Numbered from the stretch's first letter, positions 8,163 through 18,111 are shown. The stretch: 21,731 bases of DNA from Lingula anatina (GCF_001039355.2 NW_019774083.1:1-21731); one strand, 5' to 3'. The notes: a model not told the origin generated them from the letters alone. Numbers and translations: made by a program.

Positions 8163-8540
8163 TACATCGTCTATGGTGACAGGCTTTTTTTTTAAATCTA
8201 GAAGAAAGTGAACTGATTGCTTTTTCGCCCTCAGAAGTATAGGGAGCCCACATGCATATGATATTGGTCAGACCTATAAGCCTCTTTTGGTAGGGAATAT
8301 TGAGTGAGGAATTTAGCCTAGGTGTACTGTGCCCTGCATATGACGACATATGATGACGTTTCGATAACAATAGATTCAAGTAACTGCTTGCAGCTCTAAG
8401 GTGTGAATCTCCAATGAATCTGAGAGTGGTTGCCCTATTGTAACATTTCCAAAGGTTTGCCTCGTTCATAAACTGAAAAATACATTTGCCTTTAGTTCCC
8501 CATTTCCACAGTCCTCCAATTTTTAATCTATACGTCTGTT
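8140..8540 (-). pseudogene. NXPE/PC-esterase-like gene fragment (copy 2)
   Basis: The frame is open from about 8540 and reads a Trp-rich segment (LWKWGTKGKC), then NEANLWKCYNRATT, then LRFIGDSHLRAASSYLNLLL. The G-D-S-H block with preceding Cys/Trp positions is the nucleophile block of SGNH-fold esterase domains as in NXPE and PC-esterase proteins; assignment is by motif memory. A second conserved-looking block is IICMWAPYTSE. Near the T run at about 8186 this copy loses a base relative to copy 5 and shifts frame, and the 34-bp array then cuts the domain off, so the catalytic D-x-x-H block is absent. ATG 8469 is not a convincing start, because the frame continues upstream with family-like sequence. 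The upstream filamin-like part seen in copy 5 is deleted here. Confidence 0.6.
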
Positions 8541-8660
8541 GGTCATTTCATGTTTTAATTGAATACCATCGGGTTTCTTTGCTTTCCTTGACGGCTAGGC
8601 TGGATAGCAATATCTGTATTGTGAAATTCAAACCAAACCAAGGCAGAAAAAAAAAACATT
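8525..8660. repeat. Composite repeat copy 2: truncated module F with A-rich tail
   Basis: Begins at TACGTCTGTTGGTCATTTCATG and ends CCAAGGCAG plus an A run, as in copies 1 and 5. Compared with copy 5, about 600 bases (equivalent to 20944-21551) are missing at its left edge, exactly inside the esterase-like gene remnant. Confidence 0.8.
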
Positions 8661-8669
8661 GCAAGACCC

Positions 8670-9213
8670 ATAACATAAAATACACCAGCACGACTCGTTA
8701 AAACACCTATTCCCATCTTCCCATCTTTTGTAATTATGGCGATAGTCAATGTTGTCTCTTATTTTGAAACCCTCCTGTCGTTTGCCTATTATGGACGTTT
8801 TCTTTCACTATGATTTGCCTCGATCACTCTACACTGCATGTGCACGGCTTCTTGGCATAAGAGACCACGAACTACCACCAGCAGGTTTCGTTCGGTGATG
8901 ATCTGAATGATTCAGAGGAAAGTATCTCCCAGTGTGAATATATGGATTGTTGTTTCCACAGTAAGTTTTTATTTTAATATTTTCTTACCGTCTAATTTTA
9001 CTCAAGAGCTTTCTTCAGGACAAACTGGTCATGCGCTGATGTTCTAACGCCGAGTTGTAATGATTGGACAATTACCCTATGAATGTGAATACAGTATTTT
9101 TATATATGACAACATAACAAAACTACCGACTGCATTTTGCAGCCTTATCTGCCTCCTTTGTTTTAAGCTTTAATTTGTTCCAAACATTTCTCTGATGCAA
9201 AATGAATACATTT
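8670..9213. repeat. Composite repeat copy 2: modules G and H
   Basis: Parallel to 4058-4540 (see landmarks there), with an additional segment at 8871-8923 that contains GCAGGTTTCGTTCGGTGATG. Similarity to copy 1 ends near CTGATGCAAAATGA. No coding sequence. Confidence 0.8.
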
Positions 9214-9825
9214 ATGGTTTTAATGTTACCACAACATGCGGAGCGGATTCTTATAACGACCCGTTTTTTTTAAATTTGTTTTGAGGTGCCAATAATCTCC
9301 CAAAAAATGTCACCCTAACGCAATGCGTAAAGTGATACAGTAAATCATGTCATAATCCAGTGATCTTTATTCATCCTCTGAAAAGATTTTCTTCACTAAA
9401 ATTTACTGATTGTACTACCAATGAATAAATTAACCATAGTTAAAAAATCAAAGCCACATTTTAGTATTCTGTACAGTATTAATACAATGGCTAATTATGT
9501 CCATAGATGTTTGATGCTGTTGGAGACGGAAAGGTCGGAGGATTAACTGTATATGTAATGTACTTTTTGTTTTGTTTTGTTAAATATTGTATTCTGCTCG
9601 GAGATGGTAAAATAAAAAATCTAACTATCTATCTATCGTCTGGATTGGAGGACACACCTGTCTCGTCGGTGCGTGGAGTCAATAAGTTGTTTAGAACAAC
9701 CCAACCTTTTGGCAATGCGGAAGACTGTTAATTGTTTACCTGCGTGACTGTCTACATGTCTGAATAAATTAATGTTCATTATTTATTCTTCAATTTTGAG
9801 GCGAGAGTTAGAGGTGTGTGAAAGC
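9214..9825. other. No gene recognised; upstream flank of tRNA-Pro-like locus
   Basis: The 74-codon frame at 9507-9731 has two similar glycine-rich spots (GDGKVGGLT and GDGKIKNLT) reflecting a short internal DNA duplication, but nothing else gene-like. A short (CTAT)n run lies near 9623-9640. The part 9730-9752 is shared with 4930-4957. Confidence 0.5.
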
Positions 9826-9897
9826 GGCTCGTTGGTCTAGGGGTATAATTCTCGCTTTGGGTGCGAGAGGTCCCGGGTGTAAATCCCGGACGAGCCC
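9826..9897 (+). tRNA. tRNA-Pro (UGG)-like, probably impaired
   Basis: The 72-base sequence folds as a cloverleaf. The acceptor arms GGCTCGT (9826-9832) and ACGAGCC (9890-9896) pair fully. The anticodon stem CTCGC/GCGAG encloses TTTGGGT with anticodon TGG at 9858-9860, and the T stem CCGGG/CCCGG pairs. The A box TGGTCTAGGGG is good. Two features argue against full function. The T loop reads TGTAAAT instead of TTCAAAT, changing the normally invariant T55 and C56 and breaking the B box. The D stem has an A where a G is expected (TATAATTC). It may be a recent pseudogene, since two more decayed copies lie at 5034 and 10336. Confidence 0.75.
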
Positions 9898-10003
9898 GTC
9901 AACCTTTTATTACATTAAAATAAATTTTTGACATGACGTGGTTATTTTCTCGCTAAAACCACGCTGTTCTTGCCTTCCATTCCCAGGTATAGAGACGCAT
10001 TGC

Positions 10004-10335
10004 TCAGTGTGTTTTGGTCTGTGTTTCTTTTTGAATGCTCGAAGCCGAAGAAAATATCGCGATGTATACGATAGGCACACAGGCAAAAAGCGCCCATCGC
10101 CTGGATGATCTTTTCTGCCTTTCCTTAAAAGGCTTAGAAATCATAGCGTTATGGTTTGATTGGTTTTTGTTTGATATAAAATGCAATAACTTTCAATTTT
10201 GATTTAACAAAAATAAATCATTTTTTCCTGTTCCTGCAAATTAAACTTCTTTTAGGCACCATCTTTGCATCAACTGGTATTAATGTTCATAATTAATTTA
10301 CAATCTTGCAGTAAATGACGCACACCGGTGTCAGC
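10004..10335. other. No gene recognised between the two tRNA-Pro-like sequences
   Basis: The short minus-strand frame here is lysine/serine-rich and not convincing. ATTAATGTTCATAATTAATTT (about 10280-10300) resembles ATTAATGTTCATTATTTATT (about 9769-9788). This suggests that the two tRNA-like loci arose by a local tandem duplication of about 510 bp. Confidence 0.45.
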
Positions 10336-10402
10336 AGCTTGTTGGTCTCAGGATTCTCACATTGGGTGCGAGAGGTCCCGGGTTCTAATCCCGGACGAGC
10401 CC
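10336..10402 (+). pseudogene. tRNA-Pro (UGG) pseudogene
   Basis: The 3' half is nearly intact: ATTGGGT anticodon loop with TGG, GCGAGAGGTCCCGGG, then CCCGGACGAGCC. The 5' half is damaged. The acceptor strand reads AGCTTGT with two changes, the D arm has lost about five bases (GTTGGTCTCAGGATTC), the anticodon stem has an A-C mismatch, and the T loop is TTCTAAT. At 67 bases it is shorter than the 72-base copy at 9826. Confidence 0.7.
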
Positions 10403-10599
10403 AGCAGCGTTTTAGTAGTCATTTGGTGAATTTGTTGAAACGTTTGGAAGAAAATTTTGCCATGTCTTACTTACTGCCTCACTGAGTTTAATTACATACG
10501 AAAAGTTTCACTTCAATTGTCGTTAATTTTGAAGTTAAAATTAAGGAAAAGTGAAAGGGACCTTGCGGCACAAACTAAGGCATGGAATAACCACCATTC

Positions 10600-10930
10600 T
10601 GCTCTGTTGATTGTCACGCTGTGATGCAACGTCACTGGCACACATTGTTTCGTCATAAATAATATACGTCATTTCCTAGTGATGCCTTGACTACAGTGTA
10701 AATAGAAACGACAGAGAAGAGATGTGCATGTAGCAGTTTTCATTTTCACTAAATAGTTTAACAGAAGGGTTTACTTTTCTGCGGTAAAAGGTATGATTTC
10801 TTTTTTTGCATCAGCCGATGTAGTAGCCTATTATGTTGGTATATTTCATATAAAGAGCACATTCTACAGATAAAAAAAATTCAGTTATGCTTGCAACGGG
10901 TATTTGACCAAAACGTGCATTTGAGTTGCA
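10600..10930. repeat. Diverged duplicate of 5380-5700
   Basis: Contains the same ordered pieces listed for 5097-5883 (GATGCAACGTCACTGG, TTTCGTCATAAATAA, ATTTCCTAGTGATG, GGGTATTTGACCAAAACG). Together with the G, H and tRNA-like matches it extends the copy 1/copy 2 duplication to this point. No gene. Confidence 0.5.
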
Positions 10931-12057
10931 GATCGAGATAGCCTATATTTTATCGCTGTAAAATAGTTTCGTGGCTTATACTCATGCAGGCGTCACATTA
11001 ATTTAAAATATGATCTTAAACCATCATTTTCTTTTAATTGTCTTTATTTGTTCCTCTGTAACTATTCTGTTAGTAGGAGAATGGCATTCTGTTGTAAAGC
11101 AAATTACTTACATTTTCACTAATTGCAGATAACAATTAAAACGGAATCAAACGAGTAAAAGGATAGGGAGTTATTGAGTGTAAGTTAAGTTTCATCAAGA
11201 GTCAACAAGTGTAGAACATGTTTTAGTGTCAGAAAAGGATGGAAAAGGTCAAAGTCAGTAACAGTTAATGTGATTGGTTAATTTCATTACATGTTTTAAT
11301 TTTGATCATCTATTTATCACATGATAACTGAGTTTTGGATAAGGTCCAAGCATGAGTAATCCAAATAATATTTTAGATATATTTAATTGAAAACAAGTCT
11401 CTTAGGGATTACCTAATAAGGAAAAGTTGCATGGTGACTGGCAACATGCGAATGGAAAATATGTAATCACGCAAAGACAATGGAAAAGAAAACAAGTAAA
11501 TGCGTGATCAGTATGGAGAAATTGAGTATAAATATTTGTGAAGTTGTATGAAGAGAGAGTCGGTGGATAAACGTTCGAAAGCTCCAGACTGCTGTCGTTA
11601 TTCCTCACTATAACAATTCAGCTAAGGAATTGCATCTTTTGTGGTCCCTGTGGTGAATAAGGATATCATGGCATATGTCCTTTCGTTCGATTATGTAAGC
11701 CGCTATGTTCCGTTTTGCTTTCCTCCCTAACTCTTTTATCCATTTTTCTACATTTCTCGCCTGCTTTATTAATTAAACTTGCCTCTGTTTCGTTTTTTTT
11801 CCACTGGTTGTTCATGTAGATCAATATTTGAAAAAAAAAGACGAAAAAGGTTGCCATAGACTGGAGTCCAGAAGGGAAAAAAGGACCCTAGCTGAAGATA
11901 TTATAAAAATAAATGCCTTATCAAAGAATCTTCTCTACGATCTTTTTTCGGATTTTATAAACCATTAAAAATGTTATTAATCGGATACATTTTAGCAATA
12001 ATTTCGCCATAGATGGCTGAGCGTGATGAGTGAGGGGGAAGGGTTTAAGATTGTGCT
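10931..12057. other. No gene recognised
   Basis: AT-rich sequence with only short open frames on the minus strand (11402-11608, 11666-11857) whose translations show no family features. No repeat shared with the rest of the window was noticed. Confidence 0.5.
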
Positions 12058-12141
12058 AGGTGAGACATTACGATACTGGTGCAACACAATTTCATCTACC
12101 TGGAATCGCGACTTGACAGAAAGTGTGTGCATGTCTCACCT
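12058..12141. repeat. Short inverted repeat, 11-bp arms
   Basis: AGGTGAGACAT at 12058-12068 is the exact reverse complement of ATGTCTCACCT at 12131-12141. The 84-bp unit could be a very small fold-back element. It lies just before composite repeat copy 3. No target duplication was found. Confidence 0.45.
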
Positions 12142-12147
12142 GACGTC

Positions 12148-12822
12148 TTTTTGATGATGCATTAAATTGATTAACCTCAAATAATATCAAGACCCTAATT
12201 TTACAAAAAGCTGTTTTGGCACGATTGGTAAAATATCAAAAGAGACGGAACTTACACTGGTATTTCTATGCGACATAGTTCATCAAACACACAAACATCA
12301 CATAATCTATACATAAATGGGAAGCTTTTTATAAAGGCTGTGCCCCAACATTCCCATGGCTGAATGTGATAGTCTATCTTAATATGTTTTTGTGTGTATA
12401 AAAAAAAAAAAAAAAAGAGAGAGAGAGAGAGAGAGATGAACATTACACTTGTATTTCTACACGCCATATTTCACCAAACACACAAACAGCACACAATCTT
12501 TACAATGAAACAAAAACATATACATAACCTTATCCAATACTATCAATTCCCACCTTTCAACTAAAGCATGTGAACGATGTCCTCCTTTTTACCATCTCAT
12601 GCTATATTTTTTCCGACTGTACTACATGCAAGGGCATTTGACCAAAAACCTAGAATGTATATACTCTGCATCACAAGTTAACTTGCTCCTGAAATCCGAC
12701 TGTACTAAATTTGTTTCTCAGTTTCACTTACTGTTTGTGTAGTGCCTGAGCCTACTGTTGAACAAATTCGTGGTGTCTTCCGGTTTCTCGTTTTTGAGCC
12801 TCCAGTTGGACTGAGCTTGAAA
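12148..12822. repeat. Composite repeat copy 3: central region only
   Basis: Matches 6318-7190 and 18366-19222 from GCATTAAATTGATTAA to GCCTCCAGTTGGACTGAGCTTGAA. The segment equivalent to about 6425-6690 is missing. A stretch of about 57 bases is duplicated: 12252-12308 resembles 12443-12499 (both contain CACCAAACACACAAACA or its variant). Copies 2 and 5 have it once. Inverted arms and modules R1 to H are absent. Confidence 0.75.
12401..12435. repeat. A run followed by (GA)n microsatellite
   Basis: About sixteen A residues are followed by roughly ten GA units inside composite repeat copy 3. Copies 2 and 5 have only a short A-rich tract there, so this is a local expansion. Confidence 0.85.
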
Positions 12823-15180
12823 TGTATTTTTTATCCACAAACATCAAGATAAAACCAGTCTCAACATCATAGCTAAAGAAAATAATGAAAAATTAGACCA
12901 TTTTTGCTCATAATCGTATAGGGCAGACCCATATTTTATGTCACACACTGAATATGCAATATCTGAATAGTATGTTTAATACATCAAAATAATCCTTGAT
13001 GATTGGCCTTTCTTTTGGTATAAAACAATAGTCACCTTGGTCTCAGGGTTGTCACCTACACATCAGAATTTACCCCTACCCCCTTTATCATGATATACAT
13101 GCAGGCGGTTGCTTTGTGATTTGGGGGGTTCAATACCTCTTTTGAATGATAAGTCAGCCCCAGAAACTATGTTCTTATAATAAAACTATATAATTCAATT
13201 ATATTTATGTTTAATAATTGCACAAAACTGTTCAAAATATTGCACAGCCCTACAGATACTTGGTAAAATAGCAATTCTAAGACATCTGCCAACCCCTTGC
13301 TTGATTTTGTTGCCTTGGAGGACATGCAAGTGACTGTGAAATGAAGATGTTTTGTCAAATGTTTTATTCAGAATATTTTTTCTATCTTTGAAAAGAGATG
13401 CCCAACAGAATAATGTTGGATATTTACTAATATATATTCAGGGAACAAACAAAGCAGTACCTGTCTGTGAAGTGCAAGAATTAAATGTGGCAGATCATAT
13501 ATGATGATATATGAAGGTGAAGGGGTTCAATATAAACTTGATAAAGAATATTTATGATCAAAGCCACATCATAAGTACTGTACAATGTTTTTAATACATT
13601 ACCCCAATATGACAAAGAAAACTGCTAAGTATGTAACTTAATTATATCATAAACATTCTTTGTCATGTTTGAACTAGATCCTATACATATACATATACCA
13701 TCCATCCTTTTCCATCCATGTATTTCACACTGCAACACAGCTTCATTAGTTCCTTCAATTTATTATTATACAACATTATTCTGTTTGAAATGTTCTACTC
13801 AAAGAGGGGAAAGATATTCTTGGACATGCAGACATTAGATATTTCAATGGCAACCTCTTTGCTGGTCTCAGTTTATGATAGTGAGTGTTTCCTGTCTGCA
13901 TACATGAAGAACCAAGATAAATCATCCATTATTTTTCATTATCTTAAGATAATCTCCCTCTGGATGCTTGAGGTAAGGATAATTCTAATTGTTCCCTACA
14001 ATTCATATCCAACTAAACTTAAGATCTCATCACTACTTGCTTTGACTGAGATTTTGGCTTTTCCATCAAGCTTGACAATGAACTACAACACACAAGGTAA
14101 CCATGGCCAGAAATGCGCAGCATTCAGGCGATACGCGAGGGCACTACAGTAGGGCTTCACGTGACTCAACTAGTCAATCACAGCACAACAATGGCAATGC
14201 ACACAGACTCTGTGATAAGTGCTCAGCCCATTGTCAAGTAGTGTTAGTTCATGGTAACAAGCGTCTGACATGTGCAGAGAAGTTTATTATAATATATATT
14301 GTTCTTATTGTTACATTATTAAATCTAACTCCGTATCCAAGTAGTAACTATACTGTACCAAGTCAGGTACTGATGATGTGCAAAGGTCATATATTCCAGA
14401 ATAAGCCATTACCACTAATTTATAACTTTAATTTTGTTTAATATGTTATTCATGAAAGAGTTCATGAAAGATTATTTCAATTTGTTAAATCGTGATCTTA
14501 TTGTTTTTATATTCAAATAATTGAATAATGTGGGTAAAATTGGTCTTCCACTTCTTATTTGCCTTTTTCCTTTACTACAAGATTATTTTGGAACAGTTGC
14601 AGCATTAAAATTTAAAATAAATAGCAATCTGAAAGAAGAAATTTGCATTATTATTAAATGATGATAGGAATTTTGGATTAAGAGATTAGTTAAATACTGA
14701 GTAGTGATATTGTCAGTCAATTTATGTAGAATCTGATAATATGATTGAAAATACTGATTGAATTCTTGGCCTTGCACTGGGCAGTTTCACATTTGTGCCA
14801 AGTGTTTTTTTGGACTCCATTGTACAGTGGTAAAAGTTCTTCAATTGCCATGAAAGTTTTTTATCAGACTCTCTATGGTGTTGCTATCTGCTGGTGCTAT
14901 CGGCAACGAATTAGTTTGCCTTTGTTTCTGAGTGAATCTACCGTCTAAAATCACTATTTCTGAAAATATGTGCGTTTTACTGAGGGTAGGCTAGGCATAC
15001 ACGGCAAACTTCTTAGTACCTGTGTACAACAGAATTTTTTAAAAAACCCTAGCGATATTTGGTCAGGAGTTGCTTAAAGCATAGCACAGCGTTGCTGTCT
15101 ATCGGCATCAGGCCGTTAGTTTGTCAATTATCACGAATTACCCACGAATCGCGACCCCATTCATTTTCCTATGGCAATCT
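12823..15180. other. Least repetitive stretch; no gene recognised
   Basis: Several frames were considered. A 144-codon frame at 13718-14152 has a hydrophobic, low-information translation and contains a good donor-like GAG|GTAAGG at about 13974. A 112-codon frame at 14103-14441 starts in a favourable context (AACCATGGCC). It has a polar start with LCDKCSAHC and one hydrophobic stretch (FIIIYIVLIVTLLNL), so it could be a small membrane protein, but it overlaps the previous frame and resembles nothing known. On the minus strand, about 14870-14720 gives a Lys/Ser-rich reading (MESKKTLGTNVKLPSARP) that ends soon in a stop. None is strong enough to call. Intron or intergenic sequence of a host gene is possible. 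Confidence 0.45.
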
Positions 15181-15199
15181 AGCAACTCATTAAAAGTGC

Positions 15200-15231
15200 A
15201 CGCATGCGCAGTGGGCTAAGCGTGACGTCAT
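15200..15231. promoter_or_regulatory. Candidate promoter sites: NRF1-like and perfect CRE
   Basis: ACGCATGCGCAG at 15200-15211 resembles the NRF1 palindrome, and TGACGTCA at 15223-15230 is the full CREB/ATF palindrome, 11 bases apart. Both motifs contain CpG in an otherwise CpG-poor region. In animals such pairs are common in promoters of broadly expressed genes. Both sites are symmetric, so the direction is unknown. No TATA box or recognised first exon was found nearby. Confidence 0.35.
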
Positions 15232-15240
15232 GCAGTGCAT

Positions 15241-16031
15241 TTCTGGGGATGCAAACTCCCATTTCAAATGTAACATAAGAAAAATATTTCTTACAACCCC
15301 AAATATGAACATATGAAAAGGAACAGTATAAAGTATGGGTCATTTAATTGGTGATGATGAAACACTTGTTAGGGCATTTTGTCAGTGATTTTGAAAATGT
15401 TGATTTTACCAACCTAGATGGTTGTTGTGAAAAAAGTTGTCTCATCTGTTAAGCATCCATTTCTGCCAAAGCAAATACCTGTTAATAAAAAATTAGGAGA
15501 TTCAGCCAACCATATTCCATACAGGTACTGGTGTATATACATTGTACATACTGCTAATTTCTACATTTAGAACAAACTCTTTGTATGCTATCCAAAATAG
15601 GTGGTTTTTATTGATCTAAATAATCCTCATAGCTCAAATTTCTCATTAGAAATGGACTCTCTGGCCCATTTTGCCTTTAAAAACACCAATTCCTCTAGGG
15701 TTTTCCATAGAAGTTATTATTTACTTTCCCTACTATTTACAACAAAAGGCAAGTGTTGATAATCACCAAAAAATAATGTTTGTATCATGTATTTATCTAC
15801 TTCTGCATCCATAGACCTACAGATGAGTTCATTCAGACAACTTAAAGAAAGGAAATGTGTATTTGAGCATCTTAACATCAATTAAAGTACTAAACTATGG
15901 TGACAGATATATATCAGTTCAAATGTAAACAGCTCGACAGATGGATGAAATAAAAAATGCAAAAATTGTTCCAGTTTCTCCTGATGCAGGTAGTCATCCT
16001 GAATTTCTAAATGAAATACATTGATATTTTA
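15241..16031. other. No gene recognised
   Basis: AT-rich sequence without credible open frames or repeats shared with other parts of the window. Confidence 0.5.
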
Positions 16032-16245
16032 GGGTGCATTCCCATAGATTTCAGATCGATCTATCTCCGTGGGGAGTCTCACTAGATTACTGTCAGATAA
16101 TCCGGCTTAAATGTCTGTCCCGCCTACAACAATCTGTAGGGGGGTTATTAACTTTCGTGTCCACTCGGCTGACAGCTATTTTGCGTGAACCCCCAGGGAG
16201 TTGGCTCAATCTAGTTGGATCGATCTAATCTCTGGGAATGGGGTG
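16032..16245. mobile_element. MITE with about 25-bp imperfect terminal inverted repeats
   Basis: CATTCCCATAGATTTCAGAT followed by CGATC (16037-16061) is inverted at 16218-16241 (GATCGATCTAATCTCTGGGA and on), with two differences and a small gap. The outer six bases do not pair well (GGGTGC against ACCCC-type). Flanking bases are TTTTA on the left and TAAG on the right, compatible with a TA or TTA-like target but not decisive. GC content is higher than in the surroundings. The 64-codon frame inside is not considered a gene. The superfamily is not assigned. Confidence 0.65.
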
Positions 16246-16721
16246 TAAGTTTTTTAATGATAAAATAGAAATAGTTAACTATGGCCATACAAGATACTGG
16301 GTTTCATTGGTGAACAAATAGGCAGTTGCAAATAAATGTATGTAAGCATATGCATGGAATATTGCAGAAGTCGCTCAAATGTGATTTTTTCCTATCTTTT
16401 AACTTCCAAGAACAAATAAGGGGATTTCTATGGAATGCACATATAGGTAACATATACTTCATACTGCAAACATAATATATTATCCATTGTGAGCATTTTA
16501 ATTACACACAATATGACATACTTTGCCAAAACGCCAAACAAGCGTCCAAACCGCTAGATCTTTGAATATCATTAACTTCAGGGGGTATGCACAGGGGGGT
16601 TAGAGGTGAGTAAAAATTTCAAAAAAAATTTTTTTACACTTCTTATGTCCCATTACATAAATTCAGGGGGTAGACCTTGACTTTTCTAAAAAAAGTGAAA
16701 TAACACCCCTCCCTACAGTGT
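16246..16721. other. No gene recognised
   Basis: Contains two similar G-rich spots, TTCAGGGGGTATGCAC (about 16577) and TTCAGGGGGTAGACC (about 16662), around an A/T homopolymer stretch, and no coding sequence. Confidence 0.45.
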
Positions 16722-17139
16722 TAGGCCTTTGGGTTTTTATTGGGCGCTCTATTCACCTTTGGTCAGGTCTAGATTCCATATGCGCAATACGATGTATTGG
16801 CATACTTAACCCTACCCGAGATAAGACAAAAACACCTTTCCATACGTTATCTGGACTGTCAGCTTTTCAACAATGAATAAGATACAAGTGCCAATTGTTT
16901 TTGTCAGAACTTTGGCAAGGGTAGTTACATATGTAACTATTAAACTGTGTGTAAATCCTGAAAAGCTTAATATTTAATGAATAAACAATGTATATTAGAC
17001 GTAGTAACATATGATCACATTTTGTGTGAATTCCGGTCATAATAATACTCAAGGTTAATCAATTTAATTTATCACCGTTGGAATGTGCCCAATCTAGGGG
17101 AATGCTGATGTAAAAATTGCAGTGTTGCTTTAGTCTTAT

Positions 17140-17271
17140 TTAAACCACGGCTAGCGCGTAGAACAAAAGACTCGACCGTGCTGTATTCGACATAGAGGCA
17201 CGTCATGTACGAGTGCGTTCCACAGTCTGTTGCACTACTAGTGTAGTAGCCAATCAGAGGCCGTGGTTTAA
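17140..17271. mobile_element. 132-bp inverted-repeat element inside copy 4
   Basis: TTAAACCACGGC (17140-17151) and GCCGTGGTTTAA (17260-17271) are perfect 12-bp inverted ends. The equivalent position in copies 2 and 5 lacks this sequence, so it is part of an insertion. It contains a CCAATCAGAG motif. No clear target duplication separates it from the next inverted repeat. Confidence 0.6.
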
Positions 17272-17277
17272 GCCAGA

Positions 17278-17388
17278 TACAACACTCGTCGCCGAGCTGT
17301 ACGTGAAAATTACTCATGTATTGGCGAGCCGCAGGCGAGACAAAACACTTGTAATATTTCACGTACAGCTCGGCGTCTCGTATTGTAT
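17278..17388. mobile_element. Fold-back with about 36-bp arms inside copy 4
   Basis: The left arm (17278-17313) contains CGCCGAGCTGTACGTGAAA, and the right arm (17351-17388) contains its exact reverse complement, with imperfect pairing on either side (ACAACACTCGT against ACAATACGAGA). The loop (17314-17350) is GC-rich in its middle (GGCGAGCCGCAGGCGAG). It follows the 132-bp element after only six bases and is absent from other copies. A 107-codon minus-strand frame spans both structures without family features. Confidence 0.65.
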
Positions 17389-17760
17389 TTATCACTTAAA
17401 ACTTATTAATGATTAATATCAGTTTGATTAATTATTTACAATAGTATTTTAATCCTTGCTTTCTGTGCTTTTAATTTTCGATAATTTTTATCGCATTATC
17501 TGAATTCATAAAAGACTCTTAAACTGTTTCTGGAAGTCCTTGATCTGAGAAAAGGACTTCGAACTCATGTATCACTAATGAGTAATGTCTGGAAGACATT
17601 TTATGCTGAAGGTAACTTGGAGTATTGTCAAATTTACCAAACTGATAATTTGAAAGCGCGGACTTCGGATCCTTTATATTGGTTATTTGATGATAGAGAT
17701 GTTATTGTAAACTATTTTCACGTAAACCAGATTATTGTAGTCAAATATTAATTCATGTAT

Positions 17761-18111
17761 GGTTTTTACATAATGCTGTTTTACTTTGGTTTCACAAATG
17801 AGGCTTCATGTTATATTTTGTGTGATGTTTGCCTAAGCAATTAAGATTTTTAGTAGTTTATGAATACTTCCTTTTTTCTTTTTAACCTCCATTTAGTCTC
17901 AAGAAAAAGCGTAATTAATTATTCATATATTAGTTCAACTAATATTTTCTGTCGGAAGACGGTCAAAAATGGAGGATGGATCAACAAAGATCTCTGGATC
18001 CGCCCCTGAGTTGGTATCTTATCATGATAGATATGATTAAACAAAGAAAATATCACCAAATCTAATCAGGAAATCTAATCAGCGTCAAGTGCCTTTCATG
18101 AAATATGTGAC
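17761..18111. other. No gene recognised between composite copies 4 and 5
   Basis: Spacer sequence with no credible frame. CTCTGGATCCGCCCCTGAG near 17991-18010 is more GC-rich than its surroundings. Confidence 0.45.

Larger units (their letters stand above)
16722..17760. repeat. Composite repeat copy 4: modules R1, A and B, interrupted
   Basis: Starts within R1 (TTAGGCCTTTGGGTTTTTATTGGGCG) and ends in the first unit of the 34-bp array (ATTAATTCATGTAT). It parallels 7230-8054. The left inverted arm, the central region and everything after the first array unit are missing. Module A is interrupted at about 17131-17393 by an unrelated insert. Short frames on the minus strand are repeat sequence. 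Confidence 0.8.

Noticed and set aside
8001-8165. Spaced repeats that could suggest a CRISPR array
   Set aside because: The 34-bp units are directly contiguous without unique spacers, in a eukaryotic repeat context.
13718-14152. 144-codon open frame on the + strand
   Set aside because: Its translation is hydrophobic and low-information, has no recognisable domain, and overlaps another frame. In AT-rich DNA this length can occur by chance.
14103-14441. 112-codon frame with favourable start context and one hydrophobic stretch
   Set aside because: No family resemblance and no support from neighbours; kept only as a note in the region entry.
17072-17395. 107-codon minus-strand frame spanning the insert in copy 4
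   Set aside because: It runs through two inverted-repeat structures and into module A on the far side, with no domain features.
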